A stretch of DNA of 28,683 nucleotides from a virus, in IMG/VR virus record IMGVR_UViG_3300043399_000730, positions 1 to 28,683 of that record; one strand, written 5' to 3'. Shown here piece after piece: positions 7,310 to 13,558 of the stretch. The position numbers and the translations under genes are program-made. Numbering within the stretch: the stretch's first letter is position 1; every line of letters begins with the position of its first letter. The notes below the pieces were generated by a model. The model was not told where the DNA came from. It searched no databases and saw only the letters and a list, made by a program, of their open reading frames with translations.

Positions 7310-8422
7310 TTACCGGTAAATTGCCGGTGCAGGACCGGAATTATATGCTTTTATGCAGGATTTTGGGTCTGTTACTGTTACAGTAACCTTGTCCCAATCA
7401 GCAACTTGTTCAAAGTTTGAATCTACAGTAAGATTTACCACAGATTGCACGTTCATAAAACCGTTGATATGAACTCTTTCAGGATCGTAAGAAACAAATT
7501 GTCCAGGGCTAGCAAAGTCATAACATGCTCGATGCGCTATACTACCGCTTTTTCGGGTAACGGTTACTATAACCACTGGGGATTTTTCTGCCATGGTATT
7601 TGAAATTAACGCAAACCGAACATTGTCGTTAACTGCTACAGTTTGTTGCCAGCCGCGATTGCCCGGTCGAGTTTGTATGGTTACATAATTACGATGATCG
7701 CGACAATAAAAGTTTGGTCCTTGTAAACAAAATCCCGTGTTGTTACCATCACCAGTTTTTTTAAGTAATTCGTAAAAACCTTCAAGATAGGTGTTATCCC
7801 AACGTACCACAAAAGGTACCTGAACTGTTAGTGTGCGGTCTGGATTAGTTACTGTTCTTGTAGGTGCAAGTTCTACGTTAAACGCACGCCGTGGATAGTC
7901 ACGCAAAACCATAGACAATGCGCGGTCTCCGTCTTGGCGTTCTCTCATTAGTGTGGTTTGCTGTGCGACTGCCCGTTCACCGTCAATTTTGCCAGCAGCT
8001 TTGCTTTCGCTTAGAAGTCGATCAGCAATCTTGCTGCGCTTGACCCAGACTTCCATGACAATAACAACTTTACCACCTTGGTCTGTTTTGCTAAGAACTT
8101 TGTAGTCATCAACATAACCTGAACTATAATTCAGTATGTCGTTACGAACTACTGTGTCCTTTTGTACTTCTACTTCTTTAAGCACAAGGCTACCAATGAC
8201 TTCTTCAACTGCACCTTTGAACCCTTGTGTTCGTGCTTCTTCTTCTGTGCGACCAGTAGCTTCAACTTTTACATAATAAGTTTTTTCGCCCCAAGTGTTG
8301 GCAATGTGTGCTGCCAAAATAACAACACTCGCCGGATTTGGAGTAAGTGCCATCAGGGCAGTCTGGGCGTTAGCAGTAGAAACTACTAACGCCGCAGCCA
8401 GTACAGAAGTTATACGTTTCAC
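7310..8422 (-). CDS. Exported protein with FlgT-like N-terminal domain
   Basis: A 370-residue protein with a signal peptide (MKRITSVLAAALVVSTANAQ, cleavage likely after ANA). Residues 45-120 (YYVKVEATGRTEEEARTQGF, then GAVEEVIGSLV) resemble the N-terminal domain of flagellar assembly protein FlgT and LPP20-type proteins: a strand with xGxA/G, a helix rich in A and E, and a conserved G-x(2)-V region. The remainder is beta-rich with two cysteine pairs (CLQGPNFYC; C in HRACYD and KSCIK), consistent with disulfides in the periplasm. It starts with GTG at 8422, two bases after the stop of the lipoprotein gene, so both form one operon. FlgT itself is an outer H-ring protein of the sodium-driven flagellum in Vibrio; whether this protein has anything to do with flagella is unknown. 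An envelope role, such as altering surface receptors, is only a guess. Confidence 0.7.
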   Translation of the reverse strand: MKRITSVLAAALVVSTANAQTALMALTPNPASVVILAAHIANTWGEKTYYVKVEATGRTEEEARTQGFKGAVEEVIGSLVLKEVEVQKDTVVRNDILNYSSGYVDDYKVLSKTDQGGKVVIVMEVWVKRSKIADRLLSESKAAGKIDGERAVAQQTTLMRERQDGDRALSMVLRDYPRRAFNVELAPTRTVTNPDRTLTVQVPFVVRWDNTYLEGFYELLKKTGDGNNTGFCLQGPNFYCRDHRNYVTIQTRPGNRGWQQTVAVNDNVRFALISNTMAEKSPVVIVTVTRKSGSIAHRACYDFASPGQFVSYDPERVHINGFMNVQSVVNLTVDSNFEQVADWDKVTVTVTDPKSCIKAYNSGPAPAIYR

Positions 8423-8424
8423 TA

Positions 8425-9039
8425 TTAACGCATCCGCGAACGAACGTATTCGCTAGAGTCTTGGTCCTTGTCGGTCCACGCAAATACCGCAACATAAATT
8501 GCACCATCTTTGCGGAACTCGTCACGTACCTTGCGCACACCAGTCAAACGACCGCCACTGACAATTGTAGTCACGTTGTTGGTAATAGTAGCATTAAGAC
8601 GTAGTGCCATTTGACGATTTACATTGTCCTCGTCTGGACCTGCACCTGAGTCTGCACCATCTTCAAACTCTTTGTCTGAAGTATTAACTGCACCCGAGCG
8701 ATAGTCTTTGGCTTTTTCTTGTGCCTTTTCAATCGACTTGGTTAGGATGCGAACATACTTGTTGCTATTCACTTGCTCACCGTGGATAAACTGCACCAGT
8801 TTGGCCTTGGCATTGGCTTCAGCAAGTGTTTGGAAGTCACCGCGGTTAGTAAACGCTTGACCCGATACTTCAATCTTTTCCAGTTTACCCGAAGTGGTAT
8901 AAGAAATTTTAACCCCTTCGTCGGTGAAGTCAGTGATTACTGATTTGCCTGGCATTGGCGTATCTTTACTGCCAGTCGAACTACACGCCGACAATCCAAT
9001 TGCAGCCACAAAGGCCAGCATAATTGCACTTTTTTTCAT
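8425..9039 (-). CDS. Lipoprotein, LPP20-like
   Basis: A 204-residue protein with a lipoprotein signal peptide (MKKSAIMLAFVAAIGLSACSS), the lipobox LSAC placing the lipidated cysteine at residue 19. Asp is not at +2, so sorting to the outer membrane is expected in a Gram-negative host. The mature part has an acidic linker (DKEFEDGADSGAGPDED) and a C-terminal region VRDEFRKDGAIYVAVFAW like the end of LPP20/FlgT-type domains. The ATG at 9039 with AGGAG upstream is chosen over an extension to 9090 that would start inside the promoter. It is first in an operon with the FlgT-like protein and has its own strong promoter. Phage lipoproteins are often superinfection-exclusion factors; that role is possible but not shown. 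Confidence 0.8.
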   Translation of the reverse strand: MKKSAIMLAFVAAIGLSACSSTGSKDTPMPGKSVITDFTDEGVKISYTTSGKLEKIEVSGQAFTNRGDFQTLAEANAKAKLVQFIHGEQVNSNKYVRILTKSIEKAQEKAKDYRSGAVNTSDKEFEDGADSGAGPDEDNVNRQMALRLNATITNNVTTIVSGGRLTGVRKVRDEFRKDGAIYVAVFAWTDKDQDSSEYVRSRMR

Positions 9040-9074
9040 GTATAACTCCTGTAAGTTACCAAAAATCAGGATAT

Positions 9075-9116
9075 AAAAAATCCTGCTCATTGTGTATAAT
9101 ACACGAGCAGGATTTT
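9075..9116 (-). terminator. Intrinsic terminator-like hairpin, promoter inside loop
   Basis: On the minus strand a 12-base arm AAAATCCTGCTC (9105-9116) pairs perfectly with GAGCAGGATTTT (9077-9088) and continues into a run of Ts (to 9075). The 16-base loop (9089-9104) holds the -10 box TATTAT of the next promoter. It probably ends the transcript of the phasin-like gene. On the plus strand the left arm is followed by TTTTATGG, a weaker tail. Confidence 0.75.
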
Positions 9117-9124
9117 ATGGTCAA
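9096..9124 (-). promoter_or_regulatory. Sigma70-type promoter for the lipoprotein operon
   Basis: TTGACC (9119-9124) is separated by 17 bases from TATTAT (9096-9101) on the minus strand. The expected start of transcription, around 9089-9090, lies just before the 3' arm of the overlapping terminator hairpin, so the new RNA lacks the 5' arm and escapes termination. Confidence 0.82.
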
Positions 9125-9139
9125 CCGGTTTCAAACCGG
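9125..9139. repeat. Perfect inverted repeat abutting -35 box
   Basis: CCGGTTT-c-AAACCGG forms a perfect 7-1-7 palindrome directly upstream of the -35 box at 9119-9124 and seven bases after the phasin-like stop codon. It could be an activator or repressor site, or a short RNA stem (CCGGTT-TGA-AACCGG) at the end of the upstream message. Confidence 0.55.
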
Positions 9140-9145
9140 CGTAGA

Positions 9146-9361
9146 TTAAGCAGCTAACTTAGTGGCTTGCTTAACAGCTTCACCAAACTTAGTCATTGCT
9201 TCTACGTTGCTGCGAACTAGTGCAAAGCTAGCGGCAGTTAGCATTTCAACGTTTTCGCGAACTTGTTGTGGAACAAAAGTCATTGCGTTGCTGGCTGTGT
9301 TTTCAGCAGTTGTTAGTGCAGCGTTGATGTCAAATAGTTTGTTTAGATCGAATTGTTTCAT
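9146..9361 (-). CDS. Small phasin-like helical protein
   Basis: A 71-residue, alanine-rich, all-helical protein (MKQFDLNKLFDINAALTTAE..., with a C-terminal FALVRSNVEAMTKFGEAVKQA). The periodic hydrophobic pattern and the segment N-V-E-A-x-x-x-F-x-E resemble phasins, the amphipathic proteins that coat polyhydroxyalkanoate granules; full-length phasins are usually over 100 residues, so this would be a short version. AAGGAG stands nine bases before the ATG at 9361; the longer reading to 9418 lacks a ribosome-binding site. A TATAAATA late-promoter-like box lies 72 bases upstream and a terminator follows, so it is probably a single-gene late transcription unit. A virion-associated helical protein is an equally good explanation. 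Confidence 0.6.
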   Translation of the reverse strand: MKQFDLNKLFDINAALTTAENTASNAMTFVPQQVRENVEMLTAASFALVRSNVEAMTKFGEAVKQATKLAA

Positions 9362-9432
9362 GGTATTTCTCCTTAAATTAAGCGAGTTTTTAGCGGCTGC
9401 CCGAACCATTCGGCACATGCCTTTCTCATCTT

Positions 9433-9440
9433 TATTTATA
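9433..9440 (-). promoter_or_regulatory. T4-type late promoter box TATAAATA
   Basis: The minus strand reads TATAAATA at 9433-9440, the exact consensus of T4 late promoters read by the phage sigma gp55. It is 72 bases upstream of the phasin-like start and in the otherwise empty 124-base gap after the desaturase gene. Eight AT-only bases can arise by chance, so the call is moderate. Confidence 0.5.
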
Positions 9441-9485
9441 CATTATATGCTGCACCGCAACATTTTCCTAGTCTTTTTGGTGAAA

Positions 9486-10193
9486 TTACTTACGCACTTC
9501 TACCAAACCTAGTTTTTCAAAGATCTTGATGTACATCCAGCCAATATCAAACTCGTACCACTTTTGGCTGAACTTTGCAGCCGCGCCATCTGAATGGTGG
9601 TTGTTATGCAGTTCTTCGCCACCGATCCAAACAGCTACAGGAATCAAATTACGGCTAGTGTCCTTGGTATCTGTGTTGCGATACCCCCACCAGTGTGCTA
9701 GGCCGTTGATAACTCCTGCTGCCCAAAACGGAATCCACGCCATTTGAATTGCCCAAATTAGCACACCTGCCCAACCGAATAACAGAACATCAATGATAAA
9801 CATTAGAGTAAAGCCTAGTTTTGGGTATTTGGAATAAACGTTTTGTTCCATCCAATCATTGGGTGATCCCACGCCTAATTTCTTAATCATAGCACAATCG
9901 CGTTTGGCTTTTACATACAATCCAGCACCGCCAAATAGCACAGTCCAAATGCCATATACCTGCGGACTGTGTGGGTCGTCAACAGTATCAGAACTTTGGT
10001 GATGTTTGCGGTGGATAGCGACCCATTCTTTGGTTACCATGCCTGTGGTTAACCATAGCCAAAAACGCATAAAATGTGCTAGTGGCGGTTTGATGTTAAT
10101 TGCCTTATGACAAACACCGCGGTGTAGGTATAATGTAACGCACATGATTGTGATATGCGTCATTATTAATGTGTAAAGTACTTCTGTAAGCAT
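9486..10193 (-). CDS. Fatty acid desaturase, delta-9 acyl type
   Basis: A 235-residue membrane di-iron desaturase. All three histidine boxes are visible: HRGVCH (24-29), HRKHH (61-65) and HNNHH (196-200), with a further conserved W-G-Y and N-T region before the third box. Hydrophobic segments at about 5-22, 41-52, 126-145 and 148-165 give the usual two membrane hairpins. These enzymes use O2 and electrons from ferredoxin or cytochrome b5 to add a double bond to acyl chains. It is shorter than typical bacterial delta-9 desaturases (about 270-390 residues) because the N-terminal leader and C-terminal part are missing. GAGG precedes the ATG at 10193. It is a probable auxiliary metabolic gene that changes host membrane fluidity. 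Confidence 0.9.
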   Translation of the reverse strand: MLTEVLYTLIMTHITIMCVTLYLHRGVCHKAINIKPPLAHFMRFWLWLTTGMVTKEWVAIHRKHHQSSDTVDDPHSPQVYGIWTVLFGGAGLYVKAKRDCAMIKKLGVGSPNDWMEQNVYSKYPKLGFTLMFIIDVLLFGWAGVLIWAIQMAWIPFWAAGVINGLAHWWGYRNTDTKDTSRNLIPVAVWIGGEELHNNHHSDGAAAKFSQKWYEFDIGWMYIKIFEKLGLVEVRK

Positions 10194-10277
10194 ATTGTGC
10201 CTCTTTCGGTTAGGTTAATATTTAACTTGTGTGTTTTGGGTTAAATAAAAGACTAGTCCAAAACGCAAGGAGATATT

Positions 10278-10553
10278 ATGTTCGGATTTCTAAAAAAATT
10301 ATTCGGTTTCGCTGACCTAAACAACGACGGTAACATCAATACCGACGATGTCAAAGTAGCTGCCAACAAAGTTAAAGAAGTATCTAACAAAGTTGAAGAA
10401 GCCGCTAACAAGGTTGAAGCCGCTGCTGATGCAGTTGCAAAAAAACCTGCTGCTCCTACAAAGCCCGCAAGCCCTAAAAAGCCTGCTGCTCCTAAGAAAC
10501 CAGCAGCACCAAAGAAGCCTGCTAAGCCGAAAAAGCCACAGGCTGCTGCCTAA
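10278..10553 (+). CDS. EF-hand, coiled-coil and histone H1-like small protein
   Basis: A 91-residue mosaic. Residues 2-11 (FGFLKKLFGF) form a short amphipathic helix, 13-24 (DLNNDGNINTDD) a textbook EF-hand/dockerin-type calcium loop, and 25-54 a coiled coil rich in K, V, E and A. From 55 to the end runs an alanine/lysine/proline tail of imperfect KKPAAP repeats, like histone H1 tails. The tail suggests binding to DNA or RNA, and the loop binding to calcium. Strong ribosome-binding site AAGGAG seven bases before the ATG. It has its own terminator at 10582-10614. I know of no characterised member; DNA compaction or packaging is an inference. Confidence 0.8.
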   Translation: MFGFLKKLFGFADLNNDGNINTDDVKVAANKVKEVSNKVEEAANKVEAAADAVAKKPAAPTKPASPKKPAAPKKPAAPKKPAKPKKPQAAA

Positions 10554-10574
10554 GAATCAAAGTAATTTTGATTC
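10554..10574. repeat. Short inverted repeat after stop codon
   Basis: GAATCAAA (10554-10561) and TTTGATTC (10567-10574) form an 8-base stem with a 5-base loop right after the stop of the 10278 gene. It also covers the last codons of the convergent uvdE gene, and might slow decay or help end its RNA; no T-run follows on the minus strand. Confidence 0.5.
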
Positions 10575-11591
10575 CTGCAAGAACCTAGCAAATTCAAAAC
10601 TTGCTAGGTTTTTTGCTTTTGATTCGCATTGAATATCGAACTGGTCAATAAAACTACCAGCCCACTGATTTACAGCCAGGTTCCAGTAGAAATCGCTGTG
10701 TGCCCGGAGTTTTGATTTTGGATAACCAGACTCAACAAGTACTCCAAGATCGTGACGAGATCCGGCATCATAGCCCACCAAAAGGTCTTCACGGCTAACA
10801 CTATAATGCAAAGTAGGGCGAACACCACGCCAAGACTCAACGATGCGATGTACGCGAGGGTCGGCGGGGTCGATGTACTCGCCAGAGTGTACCCAGTGGT
10901 GATGAATGTCCAACACAATAGGAACACGATCAGCCACAGACAGAACAACGTCAACGCCATTTTTTACCTCGTCATTTTCGATAGTTATGAGGTTTCGGGC
11001 CTCAGGGGTTAATTTATTAAGCGTATCAAAGAATACATCTCGACCACCACGGCCGCTTAGGTGTACGTTGATCTTAAAACCATGATCGTGCCAAGTGCTG
11101 CCATAGCCCATGTAACGGGCCATGTCAACGTGGTACTCAAATTCTTCTATACTACGGCGGACAATATCAGGGTTATCGCTAGCAAGTACACAGAACTGAC
11201 CAGGGTGGAAACTAAGCCTAACATCTTGTAATCGGGCGTGTTCTCCCACTCGTGCAAAGGCTTGTTCAACATAATTCCTAACGTCCGGTAACTGATAAAA
11301 ATAAGACCAGCTAGGATGGGTATAGACAGGAAGAATGTCGCTGCTAATACGGACCATACGTAAGTGTTCATCTAAGGTACCTACCTTTTCTACTAGGAGT
11401 CGGGTCGACTCGATATTCTGTTTGGTTAATTCCCACAGTTTGTCTTCGGCCACATCACGTGCTTGGCGGTCAAGCCAAGCAACTGTAGTTGAGCCAGTGT
11501 TGTATTTCTTTGCTGCGTCTTTGGGTTTAATGCCGTTAACTTGCTCTGGAGTATCGATCCATTTGCAGCAAAAGCCGATGCGTTTGATCAT
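10557..11591 (-). CDS. uvsE: UV damage endonuclease (UvdE/UvsE)
   Basis: A 344-residue TIM-barrel DNA repair nuclease that nicks DNA 5' of UV photoproducts. Typical motifs are present: RLSFHPGQFCVL with metal-binding His, TIENDE, the LDIHHHWVHSG metal-binding cluster, and RAHSDFYWN near the C-terminus. The length is close to UvsE of Thermus or Bacillus (about 300-340). No Shine-Dalgarno is evident before the ATG at 11591, which lies 11 bases after the previous stop. The final 21 codons also encode the terminator hairpin of the opposite-strand gene. A phage UvdE would repair the phage genome in sunlit water, alternative to T4 DenV. Confidence 0.93.
   Translation of the reverse strand: MIKRIGFCCKWIDTPEQVNGIKPKDAAKKYNTGSTTVAWLDRQARDVAEDKLWELTKQNIESTRLLVEKVGTLDEHLRMVRISSDILPVYTHPSWSYFYQLPDVRNYVEQAFARVGEHARLQDVRLSFHPGQFCVLASDNPDIVRRSIEEFEYHVDMARYMGYGSTWHDHGFKINVHLSGRGGRDVFFDTLNKLTPEARNLITIENDEVKNGVDVVLSVADRVPIVLDIHHHWVHSGEYIDPADPRVHRIVESWRGVRPTLHYSVSREDLLVGYDAGSRHDLGVLVESGYPKSKLRAHSDFYWNLAVNQWAGSFIDQFDIQCESKAKNLASFEFARFLQESKLL
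10582..10614 (+). terminator. Rho-independent terminator inside convergent gene
   Basis: AACCTAGCAA (10582-10591) pairs perfectly with TTGCTAGGTT (10601-10610) around a 9-base loop, followed by TTTT and a T-rich stretch. It serves the rightward 10278-10553 gene. The same bases encode part of the end of the leftward UV endonuclease. Confidence 0.85.
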
Positions 11592-11602
11592 TGTTGATGT
11601 CG

Positions 11603-12124
11603 TTATTGTTGAACACGGAACAATGCTAACACATTCTGAAATTTATCGCAAGTTAAATTTGACAATTCGGTTAAACTAGGATCCAAATCACCCTTATGGT
11701 CGATTAATACCCATTGAGTTTTTGGGTATTGCTTTACAGTTTCCCGAAATGCTGCTGTATAATCGGTATTTTGGCCGACATCGAACCCTAACAATAAAAC
11801 CAAATCGTGGTGGTTAGCCAAATGCATTGCTACAATATCTTCGGGCCGAGCAAAGTCATCGGTAAACGAACCTTCATAAACATTAACCTTAGCAGGGTTG
11901 CCCACGGCTTCATAATGCGCAAAACGAGTAAAGAAATTACAAGAGTTTTGAATACCTTGATTAACTAGGCCTTGTGTGCTTTCTAGATCATAAGCCACAA
12001 CATTGTCCACACGCCATTCACGCCAGTTGCGCCACGAACTCCAAATTGGCGCAACATCCTTGAGATGTTCGGGTGTCATGAGCGGCGACGTAAATCCTTC
12101 GGCAATGACCCAGCAAGTTTTCAT
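11603..12124 (-). CDS. Unknown protein between UvdE and amidinotransferase
   Basis: A 173-residue soluble protein, possibly Rossmann-like: an N-terminal strand MKTCWVIAEGF, a later strand HDLVLLLGFDVG and another TQWVLIDHKGDLD. It has many aromatic residues (WSSWRNWREWRVDNV). I do not recognise the family. The start overlaps the amidinotransferase stop by four bases (ATGA), and UvdE follows after 11 bases, so it belongs to the same operon as the sugar-modifying enzymes. A role linked to the amidinotransferase is plausible from the coupling, nothing more. Confidence 0.65.
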   Translation of the reverse strand: MKTCWVIAEGFTSPLMTPEHLKDVAPIWSSWRNWREWRVDNVVAYDLESTQGLVNQGIQNSCNFFTRFAHYEAVGNPAKVNVYEGSFTDDFARPEDIVAMHLANHHDLVLLLGFDVGQNTDYTAAFRETVKQYPKTQWVLIDHKGDLDPSLTELSNLTCDKFQNVLALFRVQQ

Positions 12125-13035
12125 GCTTGTCTATGTAGATCTAAAGTGACACAATGGAACCCGCCGCCTAGTGTGCGGCTATGACTTAGTTTGTGTGGGA
12201 TAACGTTAATACCATGACGATCCAGCGTTTCCATCAATTTAGTTTGTGCTGCATCAATAACCACAGTAGTAGGATTCACGGCTAGCATGTTCATTGCAAT
12301 CCATTTAGATGCGTACGGATACTCGTGGAACCCTTGCTCAACTACATCCTTGACCCAAATAATTTCCCAATCTTTAAGTGCCTTGGGAATATTATCTGGT
12401 TTAACTCTAGCAGCGTTTAATAGTACAAGTCCGTCTCGCAAAGGCACAACAGTAGAGTCGATGTGAACCCCAGCGTAAAAATTGACAAGTTCAATATTAA
12501 CATCGGGGAACTGGCCAACGAGCCAGTCATATGCTGCGCGGTTTCCAGACCATGATTCCAAAAACAGCCAGGTGTTTCCAAGTCGGCAAATGTTTGCAGC
12601 ATCTAAGACCATCCCTTGATCGCGCGGCATCGTAACGATACGATTACCTTCTGTAACTTTACTTAGCGTTTCAATCTCTTGATTTCTGCAGGGATACATC
12701 ATGTTGCAATCAACAATAGTGTCGCCGGCAATTAGCAATCGGTCTCGTGGGCAGTAGTTATACATGCCATGTGTTTCAACAAAGTTACGATAATCAGGAC
12801 GAATAACTTCTACGCCTGCTAACTGTAATAGTGTTGCTAGGCCATCTAACTCTGCTTCAGCTTCCTCAATGATCCACTCGGGCACAGGACCACTGGGCAC
12901 AGGAGTTTCTGTCCAGGTTGTTTTTTCTGCTTCAACAGCAAACACAGGATCGTCTGTAGGCCAATTGGCACCACGTGCTGAACCAACTACAATACATTTG
13001 AGTGGATCCCACTCGTTGTAACTAGAAATTATCAT
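12121..13035 (-). CDS. Amidinotransferase (glycine/inosamine type)
   Basis: A 304-residue enzyme of the amidinotransferase/PAD superfamily. The catalytic residues line up with glycine amidinotransferase: D145 in VLDAAN, H191 in GVHIDSTVVPL and C295 in GGGFHCVTLD. The N-terminal SYNEWDPLKCIVVG and CPRDRLL are also typical. Such enzymes transfer an amidino group from arginine to an amine on glycine (creatine and cylindrospermopsin pathways) or an aminosugar/inosamine (streptomycin pathway). The acceptor here cannot be read. The start overlaps the oxygenase gene by 14 bases. With a UDP-sugar dehydrogenase and an oxygenase in the same operon, an aminosugar or modified amino acid is a plausible acceptor; this is inference. 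The length is shorter than GATM (about 390-420) mainly at the N-terminus. Confidence 0.88.
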   Translation of the reverse strand: MIISSYNEWDPLKCIVVGSARGANWPTDDPVFAVEAEKTTWTETPVPSGPVPEWIIEEAEAELDGLATLLQLAGVEVIRPDYRNFVETHGMYNYCPRDRLLIAGDTIVDCNMMYPCRNQEIETLSKVTEGNRIVTMPRDQGMVLDAANICRLGNTWLFLESWSGNRAAYDWLVGQFPDVNIELVNFYAGVHIDSTVVPLRDGLVLLNAARVKPDNIPKALKDWEIIWVKDVVEQGFHEYPYASKWIAMNMLAVNPTTVVIDAAQTKLMETLDRHGINVIPHKLSHSRTLGGGFHCVTLDLHRQA

Positions 13036-13558
13036 TATAATCTACGTGACCGGTAATTTGTAAAGTGTATCGATCTGCAAACCCTACGTTAGCAGCCGAA
13101 TGTGGTGTATCATATGTCCATTCTACTACATCTCCGGCTTTCCAGTCAACAAAAGGTTTACCTAAACAGTCTAAGTAATGCCCGGGTTGCCAATCTTCGA
13201 GTAAAACCAACGCACGACAAACGGTATGCTCCTTACCTTGTAAATTAAAGCGTTTAACATAGGCTTTGTATAGGTCGCCGTGTGTCGGCATTACTGTACC
13301 CGAAGTCATACGATAATATGCCGTGCCAACATCTTGCCAGCCCATAGATTCGTATAATTCGATAAACTTATGGTTCCACGATGGTTGTGGTCCACGCATG
13401 TCGGCAAGGTCGCCAGTGATTTTACTTTGAAAACCTTGCGCGATCCATTTAGCTACGTTGGCTGGATCGTTAAATGGTTCATGGACATAAGGCAACGACT
13501 TAAACTCGTCGTCCCAAAATTTTTCAATTCTATACGTTCTGAAGGCGTGTGTTGCCAT
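13022..13558 (-). CDS. 2OG-Fe(II) oxygenase-like protein
   Basis: A 178-residue protein with a double-stranded beta-helix pattern: PTHGD (H93, D95) gives the H-x-D part of a metal-binding facial triad, TPHSAANVG (H153) the distal histidine, and R163 in DRYTLQITG the possible 2-oxoglutarate contact. The segment RALVLLEDWQPGHYLD and WKAGDVVEW fits the aspartyl/asparaginyl beta-hydroxylase-like or cupin family. Such enzymes hydroxylate amino acids, peptides, nucleobases or sugars. The start lies within the end of the dehydrogenase gene (29-base overlap). Phages often carry small 2OG oxygenases of unknown substrate; this one probably acts in the same pathway as its neighbours. Confidence 0.78.
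   Translation of the reverse strand: MATHAFRTYRIEKFWDDEFKSLPYVHEPFNDPANVAKWIAQGFQSKITGDLADMRGPQPSWNHKFIELYESMGWQDVGTAYYRMTSGTVMPTHGDLYKAYVKRFNLQGKEHTVCRALVLLEDWQPGHYLDCLGKPFVDWKAGDVVEWTYDTPHSAANVGFADRYTLQITGHVDYNDNF

Noticed and set aside
9091-9100. TATAAT on the plus strand at 9095-9100 as a rightward promoter
   Set aside because: There is no -35 box at 16-18 bases upstream and no rightward gene follows; it is the reverse face of the leftward promoter loop.
10441-10545. Short tandem repeats as a possible CRISPR or mobile repeat
   Set aside because: They are imperfect codon repeats for the KKPAAP tail of a real gene, not spaced direct repeats.
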